From contig JADKGL010000006.1 of assembly GCA_016722295.1 (NCBI GenBank), positions 20,951 through 84,950 of the forward strand: a stretch of 64,000 nucleotides of DNA, written 5' to 3'. Below are positions 44,677 to 55,339 of this stretch, one piece after another. The position numbers were made by a program, and so were the translations under genes. The notes beneath the pieces are model-generated. The model was given only the letters and a program-made list of their open reading frames with translations, was not told the origin of the DNA and made no database searches. Position 1 is the stretch's first letter, and each line of letters opens with the position of its first letter. The stretch comes from Saprospiraceae bacterium. GTDB taxonomy: Bacteria > Bacteroidota > Bacteroidia > Chitinophagales > Saprospiraceae.

Positions 44677-47321
44677 TTATTGCACCACAATTTTTTTACA
44701 ATACTTAATTTTATTAACTTCAAAGGATAGTAAATAAAGTCCAGGAACAATTCCATCCATAGAAATTACATTATCCGATTTTGTTAAATTTCCTGACTTC
44801 AAGTTTCCACCAACATAGTTGAATAAAGTATACTTTGCCTCATCGACTTCTTCGGGTAATCCAATCTGAATAGATTGATTCTCAGTTGACGGATTAGGAT
44901 AAACTTGAAATAGATCTTCACTTATTTTGTTATCATTAATTCCTGTTGAATTCACAGAATAATTCACATCCAGTTCCCATAATCCTCGTCCATGAGTTGA
45001 AGCATACATTTTTAAAGCAGTATAATTAATATCCAAATCATAAACTGTTACATTGGGAAACATTTTTCCGACTTTTATCCACTTCTTAGAGTTTTCAGTT
45101 TCTCGAATGAGACCATATACTCCAACATTGGTAGCTACATAAATAATTTCTTCAAAGGTTGCTGTTCCTGTAACTTGATTAAGTACTTTTCTAACAATTA
45201 CATTAGGTAGATCAAAGGTAATGTTAGTCCAAGTAAGTCCATTGTCGGTAGATTTAAATACCTTATTCACAGAATCTAATCCCGGTATCGAAGCGTATAT
45301 AACTGTATTACTTGTTGACGCAAGACAAATAGAATTAAAATTAACACTGATACCCGCAGGTCTAACAATATTGGTTACGTTAGAAAATGTTCCAGCTAAA
45401 GTATCATATTTTGCCAATTTCTGTCCATTCTTTCCAATCACCGCAATACGATCTGCATATTGATCGACTTCATCAGTTGGCCCAACCAATAATTCTTGAC
45501 CTACATTTTGAAAAGTAAGACCAGCATCTTTCGAATATTTTAATTCTCCATGGCCTGCAAAAACATGATCAGGATTCTGGTCATGTATGACAACCTCACA
45601 GACAAAAGGTGCGGAATTTTCATCTGAAGCAATAACTCGCGTTTGATCATTATAATTGGCCAAATAGGCTGTGGTGGTCGTATACAATGTCCCATGAGTT
45701 CCACCCATAAACCGAATTAAAGGATTGCGATGATTTATTCCAGCGGCAGTTCCATCACCAGCATTTACTGCAACCCAATTTCCAGATTTGGTGCTTGGTG
45801 ATTTTGAAAACCCATCATTGTCTTGTAAACCCAATAAAAAGTTTTCGTTATTCATATCCGAATTATAAATTGCACCATGGTAAATCTGACCAATAATCAT
45901 ATTCCCTGTTATGTCAGTATGCCTGAAAGGTTGTGTATTCACATTGACTATGCTAACCCCACCATCATGCCCGATTAAAACCGTTGTATCATCCATAAAC
46001 TCAGCAAAGTGATGATCCGGGTGGACATAAGTTTCACCACTTGTTTTACTATTATAAGCGTCCATTTTTTTAGACCAAGTGGCAGCCCCATCTGTAGAAT
46101 AATAACCATCTACTCCTAGTACTATAATTTTATTTGAAGCTAATGGATTTATTGCAAGAACAACATTATAAATACCTTGAGGATTATAGTCAGGAATTGT
46201 TGTCCCAACCTTTGTTCCTACTAATTTATTAGCTTCTGTTGCGGCCATTATTTGAGCTATGCTTGCTTTATAAAGAATCGCTCCATTTTTTTTACCAGCT
46301 AAAAAATAAACATCATCCCCAACCAGTGTTGAATTAAATCTGAGTGCAATATTACCTTCTCCTTCGTCATTATTATAAATTTCTATAAAATTTGCACCAT
46401 TATCTGTACTTCTAAAAATGCGACCAAATAAATCTGATATTAAAATAAAATCGTTTAAATACAGGACATCTAATCCTCCTTGCATATTTGCTCCTTTTGT
46501 ATATGTGCTCCAAGCATCCGTGGTAAAATAAACATTTTGCTGAACGACTGCTAACATGTGGTTAGGATTATTCGGTTTTACCCCTAGATTAGAAGTTGCT
46601 TTGTTTAATTCTGGTTTTACCACTAAACTTGTAGTATCCCATGTCTCTCCTCCATCGAGTGATTTTATTACTCCAATACTGAGAGCAGTATTCTTCTCTC
46701 TATCACCTGTAACGGCATACATTTTCATAGGATCATTTGGGTTGACCCGTATATCACTAATACCCAGCAAAGCAATCCCATCTGTCTTCGGTAACCAATT
46801 AGTTCCATTATCCGTGGTTTTCCAAATTCCACCTTGAGGTGTACCTGCTATGTATGAGGTAGGACCTAATTTTCTAACTACATTCACTCTACCCATTCCT
46901 GGAAAAGCTGTATATTCATGAGCATCAACTCTTGCTGTTGGTCCAACTTGCTTCCAGTTCTTCGTATTCAATAAACTACTTTCAACTTGTTCGGTAGCTA
47001 AAGGTGAATTTGGTTTTAGATATAGTAAATTTAAATCTAGGCAGTGAATTGGAAGGCTACCATCTGGATTGACAAAATCTTTCCAATAATACTGCCATCT
47101 ACCGAATTGTTTAAATTCTTTTTCAATAGATTTTTTTCAGAAGGTGTAATTGCTTTTGATTTTTTCTCCAACAAGACTTTTTTCACATTCTCAGAAATTG
47201 CATAGAAATTCGTTTCTTTACTAGTATTAAATCTTGCTTCCTGATATTCACTTTGCGCAATAATTTTATATCCTATCATGTTGCAAAGTAATAAGAAAAA
47301 TAATGTAAATGTTTTTTTCAT
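44677..47321 (-). CDS. BNR/Asp-box repeat T9SS protein, copy A, one frameshift
   Basis: One gene of about 881 codons written in two frames, 47321-47037 (signal peptide MKKTFTLFFLLLCNMIGYKIIAQ) and 46971-44677, whose open frame extends upstream through FGRWQYYWKDFVNPDGSLPI. The shift is in a run of seven A residues at 47131-47137 (plus strand T run); copy B has one base more there. Five Asp-box strands are visible: GGIWKTTDNGTNW, IKSLDGGETWDTT, IFRSTDNGANF, YYSTDGAATWSKK and VFKSTDNGLTWTN. They indicate a sialidase- or VPS10-like propeller, though no sialidase catalytic set was found. The sorting domain is VYPNPSTENQSIQI to LYLLSFEVNK. Confidence 0.85.
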
Positions 47322-47349
47322 AAGTTGATTAATTTAGTTTATTTAATGA

Positions 47350-47389
47350 CAAAACTAATTGTAGATATTCAAGTAGAAAATAGTTATAT
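47350..47389 (-). promoter_or_regulatory. promoter of BNR copy A, with upstream ATATAACTAT
   Basis: On the minus strand TAGTTTTG (plus 47350-47357) fits TANNTTTG and lies 29 bp before the ATG. At the -33 spacing there is only TTTTC. Immediately upstream is ATATAACTAT (plus 47380-47389), as expected for an activator site at a weak -33 box. Copy B has the same elements at the same distance. Confidence 0.45.
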
Positions 47390-47504
47390 TTAGCTAGGCA
47401 TATAAATTCCTTGCATATTTTTCAAATAAAAATATTTATTGAGTGATTTTAGATTTTGATTAAACTAGTAGTAGTATTAAGATAAGTAATGAAACTCAAT
47501 TAAA

Positions 47505-47542
47505 AAAGGTTGACACTTAAATATGCATAAGTATCAACCTTT
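47505..47542 (-). terminator. diverged copy of the lipoprotein terminator
   Basis: AAAGGTTGA (47505-47513) pairs with TCAACCTTT (47534-47542), and T residues follow in the minus direction. It corresponds to 44216-44255 in copy A and marks the end of the second duplicated unit. Confidence 0.7.
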
Positions 47543-47554
47543 AAACTTTTACTA

Positions 47555-47765
47555 TCATTTCATTTTCATAGTTTTTTGAAGACAGTTTTTAGCTTTGTTT
47601 ACTTGTAATTAAAACCTAAATAACCATCTCTTTCTTCAACATGAAACTGGAATCAGAAGACAATACTTCAATTTTTTATTTACCTTCTTCAAGAAAGTTG
47701 TTAGTCTTTCTAAAAGTTTTTGAAAACCTGAATGTCAAAATTGTAAAAAAGAATTACTCACTCAT
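47555..47765 (-). pseudogene. decayed copy of the 135-residue lipoprotein gene
   Basis: From the ATG at 47765 the frame stops at codon 4. Further on, fragments match copy A in order: TFRKTNNFLEEGK, then IEVLSSDSSFMLKKEM, and the last codons before the TGA at 47555. The middle of the gene is missing, since the N-terminus joins directly to the FSKTFRK region. It contains several stops and cannot be expressed. Confidence 0.75.
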
Positions 47766-47767
47766 TT

Positions 47768-50408
47768 TTATTGAACCACAATTTTTTTACAAGACTTAAT
47801 TTTATTAACTTCAAAAGATAGTAAATAAAGCCCAGGAATAATACCCTTCAAAGAAATTATATTATCTGATTTCGTTAAATTTCCTGATTTCATGATTCCA
47901 CCTACATAATTAAATAAAGTAAATTTGGCATGACTAACATTTTAGGTAATTCAATCTGAATAGACTGATTTGCAGTTGATGGATTTGGATATACTTGAAA
48001 CTGGTCTTCATTTATTTTATTATCATTTATTCCTGTAGAATTTACAGCATAATTCACATCCAACTCCCATAAACCACGTCCAAAAGTTGAAGCATACAAT
48101 TTTAAAGATGAGTAATTAATATCCAAATCATTCACTGTTACATTGGGTAGCATTTTTCCGACTTTTATCCACTTCTTTGAGTTTTCAGTTTCTCGAATGA
48201 GAGCATATACGCCAATATTGGTAGCTACGTAAATAATTTCTTCAAAGCTTCCAGTCCCTGCAACTTGATTAAGAACTTTTCTAACGCTGACATTGGGTAA
48301 ATTAAATGTAATGTTAGTCCAAGTAAGTCCGTTATCTATAGATTTAAATACCTTATTTGTAGAATCTAATCCTGGAACCGAAGCATAAATTACCTTATTG
48401 TTTGTTGAAGCAAGACAAACAGAATTAAAATTAACAGTTATTCCCATCGGACTGAAAATTCTGTTTAAAGGAGTAAATCCAGTTGAAGTATCATAATTTA
48501 TCAAAGCTTGATGGTTGTACTTAGGTATAAATGCAATTCGTTCTGCATATTGATCGACCTCCTCTATTTCATAAAGCCCAGGATAAGGCACATTATTAAA
48601 AGTATTTCCAGTATCTACAGAAAATTTTAATGTATCATGGTTTGCAAAAACAATGTTGGGATTCTGATCATGAATGATTACCTCGCAAACAAAAGGAGCT
48701 TTACTTGGATTTGCACGTAAAACTTCTTTTCCATCTTTATAATCAGCTAAATAGGCCGTATTTGTCCTATGCAATGCTCCATAAATACTTCCCATAAAAC
48801 GAATTAGAGGATTACTATAATTAATTCCTGCCGCTGTTCCATCTCCTGTATTTACAGCTACCCATTCTCCAGCTTTTGTTGTTGGTGATTTTGAAACTCC
48901 ACCATTGTCCTGAGCACCCATTAGCAGGTTCTCATTATTCTTATCCGAATTGCATATTGCAGTAGGAGAAATCTGGCTAATAATCATATTCCCTATAGTG
49001 TGAGTATTTCCGAAAAGCGGTGTATTTATGTTTGTTAGACAAAAGCATCCGTCGTGTGCATCCAAAAGAGTGCTGTCATCTATGAACTCAGCAAAGTGAT
49101 GATCTGAGTGAACATAAGTTTGTCCACTTAGATGAGATTTATAGGCATCCATTTTTTTAGTCCAAGTGGCACCTCCATTAGAAGAATAATAGCCATCTTC
49201 ACCAAGTGCCATTATTTTATTTTTATTAGTTGGATTTACAGCAAGTGCTACATTATACACACCTTGTGGAATAAAATCTGGTATTGTTGCACCAATCGGT
49301 ACTGGTTTAAATTCAAATCCTGTTTGTGAAATTATTTCAGAGACACCTGCCTTATACAGAATCGCACCATTTTTCTTACCAGCTAAAAAATAAACATCAC
49401 CTTCCACAACTACTGGATTAAATCTAAATGCAATGCCACCAACCTGAATTTCAGCATTTAAATAAAGTATTTCAAAAGTTGCACCATTATCCGTACTTCT
49501 TTGTATGTTTCCACTTCCATCTCATATTAATACAAAATCATTAGTATATAATACATCTAATCCTCCTTCCAATAAAGTTCCTTTTGTATATGTGCTCCAT
49601 CCATCTGTTGTATAATAAACATAATTTTGTATCACTGCTACCATATAGTTAGGATTATTTGGTTTCATCCCTAGATTAGAACATGATTTGCCTAATTCAG
49701 GAGTTACTACTAAACTTGTAGTACTCCATGTCTCTCCCCCATCTAGTGACTTTATTATTCCAATACTTTGAGAAGAACCAAAATTTCTATCACCTGTAGT
49801 GGCATACATTTTCATTGGATCATTTGGATTGACCCGTATATCACTAATGCTTACAAAAGCTAGCTCATCTGTCTTAGCTGACCAATTAACCCCATTATCT
49901 GTGGTTTTCCAAATTCCACCTTGAGGTGTACCTGCTATATATGTGGTAGCATTTACTTTTCTTACCACATTCACTCTTCCCACTCCGGGATAGGTTTTAT
50001 TGCCATGAGCATTTACCCTTTTCGTTGGTCCAACTTGCTTCCAGTTCTTCTCATTCAATAAACTGCTTTCACTTTGTAAATTAGCTAAAGGAGAATTTGG
50101 TTTCAACTGTAACAATTCTAAATCTAGGCAATGGGTTGAAAGCTGCCATTCGGATTGACAAAATCTTTCCAATAATACTGCCATCTACCGAATTGTATAA
50201 GTTCTTTTTCAATTGATTCTTTTTCAGAAGCTGTAATCGCCTTTGATCTTTCATCCAACAAGACCTTTTTTACATTCTCAGAAATTATAAAAAAATTCGT
50301 CTCTTTAGCTGTATTAAATCTGGTTTGCTGGTACTCTTTTTGCGCAATAACGTTAATTGAAATGAAGCTAAATAGAATTAAAAAAAATAATGTAAATAAT
50401 TTATTCAT
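47768..50408 (-). pseudogene. BNR/Asp-box T9SS protein, copy B, three lesions
   Basis: Paralogue of copy A over its whole length. The N-terminus is 50408-50124 (MNKLFTLFFLILFSFISINV). One base is missing near 50146 relative to copy A. An in-frame TGA near 49524 replaces the Ser of LIS-D in copy A, after which the same frame goes on to 47902. A shift near 47940 (LPKMLVMPN) hides the true C-terminus, which continues KFTLFNYVGG to SCKKIVVQ and a TAA at 47768. Asp-box strands are retained (YYSSNGGATWTKK, VFKSIDNGLTWTN). Copy A has one lesion, this one three, so copy B is the dead one. Confidence 0.85.
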
Positions 50409-50449
50409 TAGTTGATTATCTAAGTTTATAAAACAAGTTTATTATTTTA

Positions 50450-50489
50450 CAAAACTACAGGTAGATAATCAATATGAAAATAGTTATAT
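50450..50489 (-). promoter_or_regulatory. promoter of BNR copy B, with upstream ATATAACTAT
   Basis: TAGTTTTG on the minus strand (plus 50450-50457) and ATATAACTAT (plus 50480-50489), the same spacing as in copy A. Sequence outside these blocks has diverged more than the blocks themselves. Confidence 0.42.
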
Positions 50490-50550
50490 GTAGCTAGCTA
50501 TACTAATTCAAAGCAATTATAATAAATAAATATGTAACTATTTACTAAAC

Positions 50551-52197
50551 TCAAATAGATTTTGATTGGAAACGACTTATCATGATTTCAACCAACACTC
50601 CCACATCCATATGCCGAAAGGCAAATGTAACATTTGTCTCACCTAGCATTTGGTTAACGAGATAAAGCCCTAAACCTGTGCCCCTCTCGCCATGCGTTCC
50701 TTCTTTTGATTTGACAGCAGTAAGACCGATCGTAGGAACAATATCTTTTGGTATCCCTGAACCGAAATCTCGGATAAAAATTTTATTTTTTGCAAATGAA
50801 ACTATGATTTCTCCTTCTAGGAAACTATACTTGATAGAGTTAATAATAAGGTTTGTCAATAAACTATCTAACACTGCTTCAGAAATTTTTATTCGATTGG
50901 AAAGCACAACACGTTCATCAATGGTAAATTTCAATTTCTTGTGCTCTAGTTTTACTTTTAATTTTTCATGTATGTTATTTAAAATTTTTACTAAGTCACT
51001 ATACCCCAATGATTTCAAATTATCTTCTTGAATTAATCCTATCATATTTTTCAATATTGATTTTGTTAATCCCAATTGACTATTTATTTGTGTTGCCAAT
51101 TCCTTTGGAGAATCAATTTCCAATTTAATTTTCTCCGTTAATATTTGAGCACTAAGCAACGGCTCCTTGATGTCATGCGACAATATTTGAACAAGATTCT
51201 GTCGCAACACATTCTGCTTAGTCAGTTTACGTTTTTGAATACGCAACTTGCGTCCTATAAAAAACAATATCAATGCTATCAAGCTGGTTCCAATAAAACC
51301 AACTGCATATAAATTCTGAATTAGTTTTTGCTTTGCTCTAATTTTATTATTAATTTCAGCATTATATTTCAACTCCAAATTAGCCAAATCCAAAGAATGC
51401 TTTTCTCGCGCATAAATTAGGTTTAATGAATCATGTTTTTTTCTCATCCATGCACTTGCTTCAAATGAGTCTACTTCAAGAAATACGGTATTCATAATTT
51501 CATAGGCATAAATTTTATATTTTAAAATCTGACATGAATCGGCCAAATGAATTGCTTTATCCAAATAATCTTTCGCTTTTGTAATATTTCTCATACCTCC
51601 ATAGAGCTGGATGCATTTTACATAAATATTGGGAAGTTGGCACGGTTCATCTTCCTTCATAATATCAATAGCAGATAAATAAAGTACTTCAGAATTTTTA
51701 AAATCTTTTTCCAAAAATTTTAAATAGGCTTGTTGCATGACAAGAGAGGATTTATCACTTGGTTTGAGATACTTGTATTTAGCAATAGCTAATTGATTCA
51801 TAATGCTGTCAGCTGCTTTATAGTCATGTGTATCAAAGAGAACATAAGCCATTTCACATTGAAAAATAGTATTATAATAGTCGCGATGAATTGTCTTATT
51901 TCCCTCACTATTTGCCTTTTGCAAATACTCCATCACTTTTGTGTAATCATAAATACGCTTGTAGGTATAGGAAAGAAATAAATAATGATAAAATTTTTCC
52001 TCTGGAGTTAATGCAGGGTTCTTAAGACCTTCAAATAGTAATTGTTGAGACTTATTATATTCTAACTGATTATTTAAAGCAAAAATTTGATATTCTAGGC
52101 TCCTCATCTTTGGGCTTTGCTCTTGCCCAATGATACAATCTACTAAAAATATAGTAAATAAAAATAAATAAATGTTTCGCATTGAATAAAATCTCAT
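50551..52197 (-). CDS. TPR-containing sensor histidine kinase
   Basis: A 548-residue kinase. The N-terminal part (about 25-290) is a signal peptide followed by TPR-type helical repeats, as expected for a periplasmic sensor. One membrane helix lies at about 297-317 (VGFIGTSLIALILFFIG). The H box is in VQILSHDIKEPLLSAQ (His near 340). The ATPase part has the N box LLTNLIINSIKYSF, G1 IRDFGSGIP and G2 RGTGLGLYLVNQML. I start at ATG 52197, because it shares its A with the TGA of the response regulator (TGATG). The two are translationally coupled and form a two-component pair. The TPR sensor input is unknown. Confidence 0.9.
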   Translation of the reverse strand: MRFYSMRNIYLFLFTIFLVDCIIGQEQSPKMRSLEYQIFALNNQLEYNKSQQLLFEGLKNPALTPEEKFYHYLFLSYTYKRIYDYTKVMEYLQKANSEGNKTIHRDYYNTIFQCEMAYVLFDTHDYKAADSIMNQLAIAKYKYLKPSDKSSLVMQQAYLKFLEKDFKNSEVLYLSAIDIMKEDEPCQLPNIYVKCIQLYGGMRNITKAKDYLDKAIHLADSCQILKYKIYAYEIMNTVFLEVDSFEASAWMRKKHDSLNLIYAREKHSLDLANLELKYNAEINNKIRAKQKLIQNLYAVGFIGTSLIALILFFIGRKLRIQKRKLTKQNVLRQNLVQILSHDIKEPLLSAQILTEKIKLEIDSPKELATQINSQLGLTKSILKNMIGLIQEDNLKSLGYSDLVKILNNIHEKLKVKLEHKKLKFTIDERVVLSNRIKISEAVLDSLLTNLIINSIKYSFLEGEIIVSFAKNKIFIRDFGSGIPKDIVPTIGLTAVKSKEGTHGERGTGLGLYLVNQMLGETNVTFAFRHMDVGVLVEIMISRFQSKSI

Positions 52198-52793
52198 CAA
52201 ACTGTAATATAGCCCATTCTACACAGTTTAAGCACTAATTCGGTTGAATTTGCACAAGAAAATTTTTCAAGTAGATGATTCTTCTGATTATTTATCGTAT
52301 GAACAGAATTTTGAGTTAATGTTGCTATCTCTTTAGACGCAAGTCCTTGTGATAAATACTTACCTATTAATATTTCTTTACTTGTCAGCACAGGTGGCAC
52401 GACTGTTTGCCTTGGCGGTATCTTAGATTCACACATCACTTGAGTCATCACTAGATAAAGCTCTTCTATTGATTCATTCTTATTTACGAAAGCAGATACT
52501 CCATAACTGTACAAATAATCTATTATGGTCTTATCACTGATCTGACTAAAAGCTAAAACTTTGGTAGATAGTTTAATCCGCTGAATCGACTCGAATAATT
52601 GTAATCCAACTTCCTCTCCAGTGAGCACATCGGCGATCAAAATGTCAACAGGCTTTTGTTCCAATTTTAGTAAGGTTTCATCAATAGTACTTGAAACCCA
52701 AACAAGTTCAATATCTTCATACTTGCTCAATGACTCACTGAGCCATTTTGTCACTAAAAGTAAATCGTCAAAAATTCCAACTCTAATTTTCAT
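52197..52793 (-). CDS. LuxR-family response regulator, partner of the TPR kinase
   Basis: A 198-residue regulator. The receiver has the acidic pair D9-D10 (GIFDD), phosphorylation site D55 in ILIADVLTGEEVG, and the lysine near 109 (VNKNE). The LuxR-type HTH is LTSKEILIGKYLSQGLASKE to TLTQNSVHTINNQKNHLLEKFSC. It is about half identical to the orphan regulator at 40343-40942, and the HTH recognition region (SVHTINNQKN) is identical in both, so the two probably bind related DNA sites. It is the first gene of the operon with the kinase. Confidence 0.92.
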   Translation of the reverse strand: MKIRVGIFDDLLLVTKWLSESLSKYEDIELVWVSSTIDETLLKLEQKPVDILIADVLTGEEVGLQLFESIQRIKLSTKVLAFSQISDKTIIDYLYSYGVSAFVNKNESIEELYLVMTQVMCESKIPPRQTVVPPVLTSKEILIGKYLSQGLASKEIATLTQNSVHTINNQKNHLLEKFSCANSTELVLKLCRMGYITV

Positions 52794-53113
52794 AACAATA
52801 GAATTTAATTAAATCCCTACTTTAAATACAACCTATTGTCTATTTCTTCACACCAAATTAACTGTATTGTAAATAATACTATTTAACTACTAGAATTTTC
52901 ATTTTTTAGAATGAAAAAATTTACCTAAAATTATATCCCAAAATTATAGCAAATTTTGATCTGCATCACTTTTTTTGATACTTATTTTTGAATATAGTTA
53001 ATAATAACTATATCAATCCTAATAAAGTGATTTTATCCACGAAAAACCCCAAAATCTACTCGTTTTTGATCATTGTTACTGATTAGACTTTAGTACAATA
53101 ATTATTAGATCCA
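52794..53113. other. 320-bp regulatory gap with a 9-bp-arm palindrome
   Basis: No gene. It is the upstream region of the regulator-kinase operon and the downstream region of the MutS-like gene. The one clear structure is the palindrome at 52992-53013. I find no convincing TANNTTTG box on the minus strand near the regulator start. Confidence 0.5.
52992..53013. repeat. perfect palindrome ATATAGTTA-ATAA-TAACTATAT
   Basis: Nine-base perfect arms around a four-base centre, 199-220 bp upstream of the response-regulator start. It contains ATAACTAT, the same core as found upstream of both BNR copies. It could be an operator for a LuxR-type dimer or a weak hairpin after the MutS-like gene. It has no T run on either side to support a terminator. 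Confidence 0.5.
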
Positions 53114-54886
53114 TCAAATGATCTCCATTTTTTTCATAAGAAAACTTGCACTTCGATTTTTGCAAATACCATCTCGAAGTCTATAGTCAAAATACAAATT
53201 ATCCTCCAAAATATCTACTTCAAAACATTTATTGAATAAAACCGAACCATAATCCTCTGTCATCTGACAAACCTCAATATCATGAGTGGCTAATGCTCCA
53301 ATAACATGATTCGACATTAATTTCTTTATCACTTCAATTGTTCCATTCTGTTTGTCGTCTGAATTAGTTCCCCTCAATATTTCATCCAACAGTATAAAGC
53401 AATTTCCCATTTGAGTGGCAGTTACTATTTCTTTCAATCGTTTCACCTCGGCAAAAAAATACGATTCATTTTCTGCTAAAGAATCAGCTAATCGCATAGA
53501 CACCCATACATCCATAGGATGGATTGACGCATGACTTGCACAAACTGGGGCACCGATTCTTGCCAGTATAAAATTTACACCCAAAGTTCGTAGAAATGTA
53601 CTTTTACCCGACATATTCGAACCACTCAAAATCATAAATCTTTGTCTGTCAAAATCAATTGAATTAGTCACTCGAACTTTTTCTGAAATCAATGGGTGAC
53701 CTAAATCATGAAATCGAATAATCTTCCTATCATTTATTTCAGAAAAAACATAAGCTGGATTATTAAATGAGAAATTTGCCAAGCTATTCAATGCTTCCAT
53801 TCTTCCTATAACTTCAAATGCCCCTACAAAATTTGCATTCGAACTCTGTTTCCAATTTAACAAATCTAAATATTTTCTCACATGAAACAAAAATATTCCA
53901 TTTAATAAAACAGCAATTGGCAAATTCAGCATTGTGTGCAAAGAATCGATATATGATGATAATTGGGATATAGCTGTACTCGCTTTATAAGTTCCATCGA
54001 CAAGTTTTCCCTGTAATTGCTTTAGCAATTTACTTTCAAAATTTTCACTTTCAATTTTCTGAAATATACTTCTATATTGCTCCAATTGATTTACAGCTGT
54101 CTCAAAATGTGATAAATCTAACTGGATCTTCTTTGCAAATGTAGAAAAATAAAATAGATTAAAAATAAATATACTAGAGCATATTTTCCAAAAAATAGTT
54201 ACATCAAAACTTAAATAAATAAAAAACGAAAGTATAAGAAATATTGGTGATATCCAAATAATAATGTTTGCCACTCTTGAAGAAAATAAACTCTTTTGAT
54301 GTAACCAATTTACTAATTGGCTATAGCTTTTTTTTGAATCCTCAGACTTAATCCCAAACGCCAAAACATCTTGTCGAAAATTCACCTTAGCTGCAAGTTC
54401 TTTTATTGCCAATTGGCTTTCTACAATTTGTTCGCTAGACAAAGGATCACACAAATATGTTGCAAAAAAATGTCTGCCCGGATAAGTTCCACATCGATTC
54501 AAATATTGATATAAAGATGCTTCACCAAAAAAATCTAAATCAAATGAAAATGAATGACCTGGTATGTTAAACTCGCTTCCATTATCATATCTATTCTTTT
54601 CCCCATTCAAAACATTCAGCTCATTCTTATTGATTTGTAGTAATATAGAGAGTAAATCGATTCGATGTAAAATTCTCTTATGAAATCTCATTACTATAAA
54701 AAAAATCAACAAGCAACTTAAACTCAAAAAAAGAAACTCATATCGAATTGTTCTACTAAAAAAAAATCCGAAAACAATAAAACAAAGAATAGTTATCACT
54801 CTAACTATGACATACCATCTATCATTTTTAGAGCTGATTTTCAATTCTTGTTCAAAGGCATCAATCCGGGTATTATACTCTTGCAT
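53114..54886 (-). CDS. membrane-anchored MutS-family ATPase
   Basis: A 590-residue MutS relative with no mismatch-recognition domain I. Four predicted membrane helices lie at about 24-44, 49-66, 205-225 and 230-250. The core and clamp-like helical region (255-400) is followed by the MutS ATPase domain. Walker A is SGSNMSGKST (421-430), with the ABC signature region SMRLADSLAENESYFFAEVKR (463-483). Walker B is CFILLDEILRGTNSDD (496-511), and the H-loop is ALATHDIEVC. Related proteins occur in many Bacteroidota, usually labelled MutS, but the membrane helices make classical mismatch repair unlikely. The GNAT gene lies just upstream on the same strand, 8 bp away. Confidence 0.85.
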   Translation of the reverse strand: MQEYNTRIDAFEQELKISSKNDRWYVIVRVITILCFIVFGFFFSRTIRYEFLFLSLSCLLIFFIVMRFHKRILHRIDLLSILLQINKNELNVLNGEKNRYDNGSEFNIPGHSFSFDLDFFGEASLYQYLNRCGTYPGRHFFATYLCDPLSSEQIVESQLAIKELAAKVNFRQDVLAFGIKSEDSKKSYSQLVNWLHQKSLFSSRVANIIIWISPIFLILSFFIYLSFDVTIFWKICSSIFIFNLFYFSTFAKKIQLDLSHFETAVNQLEQYRSIFQKIESENFESKLLKQLQGKLVDGTYKASTAISQLSSYIDSLHTMLNLPIAVLLNGIFLFHVRKYLDLLNWKQSSNANFVGAFEVIGRMEALNSLANFSFNNPAYVFSEINDRKIIRFHDLGHPLISEKVRVTNSIDFDRQRFMILSGSNMSGKSTFLRTLGVNFILARIGAPVCASHASIHPMDVWVSMRLADSLAENESYFFAEVKRLKEIVTATQMGNCFILLDEILRGTNSDDKQNGTIEVIKKLMSNHVIGALATHDIEVCQMTEDYGSVLFNKCFEVDILEDNLYFDYRLRDGICKNRSASFLMKKMEII

Positions 54887-54894
54887 ATTTCTAT

Positions 54895-55339
54895 CTACTT
54901 TCTAATCATTGCACAATGTGGAATAAAATCCTCCAAATATTCTTCACCAACTTCCTCAAAATCAAAACTGCGATAAAACACTTTTAAATAAGATTGTGCA
55001 GAAATTTTTATCCTTTCATTTGGAAATTCTCTTTCGCAACATTGTATTGCTTGTTCCATTACGTATCTACCTGCCCCTGATCTTCGAAATTTCAATGAAG
55101 AAACTACTCTACCTATAGAACAATAACCTGCATACGAAATATCTTTTTGGCAAACATCTTGCACAAGCAATTAATTGATCCTCTTCATAAACCATAACAT
55201 GATATGAGGCCTGATCTTTGTCATCACAATCCAAATAAGGACAATTTTGCTCCACTACAAATACTTCACTTCGCAACTTTAAAATTTCGTAAAGTTCAAA
55301 TACTGACAATTCAGAAAATTGTTTTATCTCTACTCTCAT
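54895..55339 (-). CDS. ElaA-type GNAT acetyltransferase, one frameshift
   Basis: A 148-residue GNAT acyltransferase written in two frames, 55339-55109 and 55170-54895. The first half reads EILKLRSEVFVVEQNCPYLD, the ElaA signature. It ends in CARCLPKRYF; with one A fewer in the AAAAA run near 55152 it would read CARCLPKDISYAGYCSIGRV and go on into the acetyl-CoA loop RRSGAGRYVMEQAIQ. The C-terminus YLEDFIPHCAMIRK is normal for the family. The start ATG at 55339 overlaps the stop of the repaired upstream gene (TGATG). I regard it as a probably intact gene with a sequence error. Confidence 0.8.

Noticed and set aside
47037..47321. 94-codon secreted small protein as a separate gene
   Set aside because: It is the N-terminus of BNR copy A, separated by one base in an A7 run; copy B shows the continuous version.
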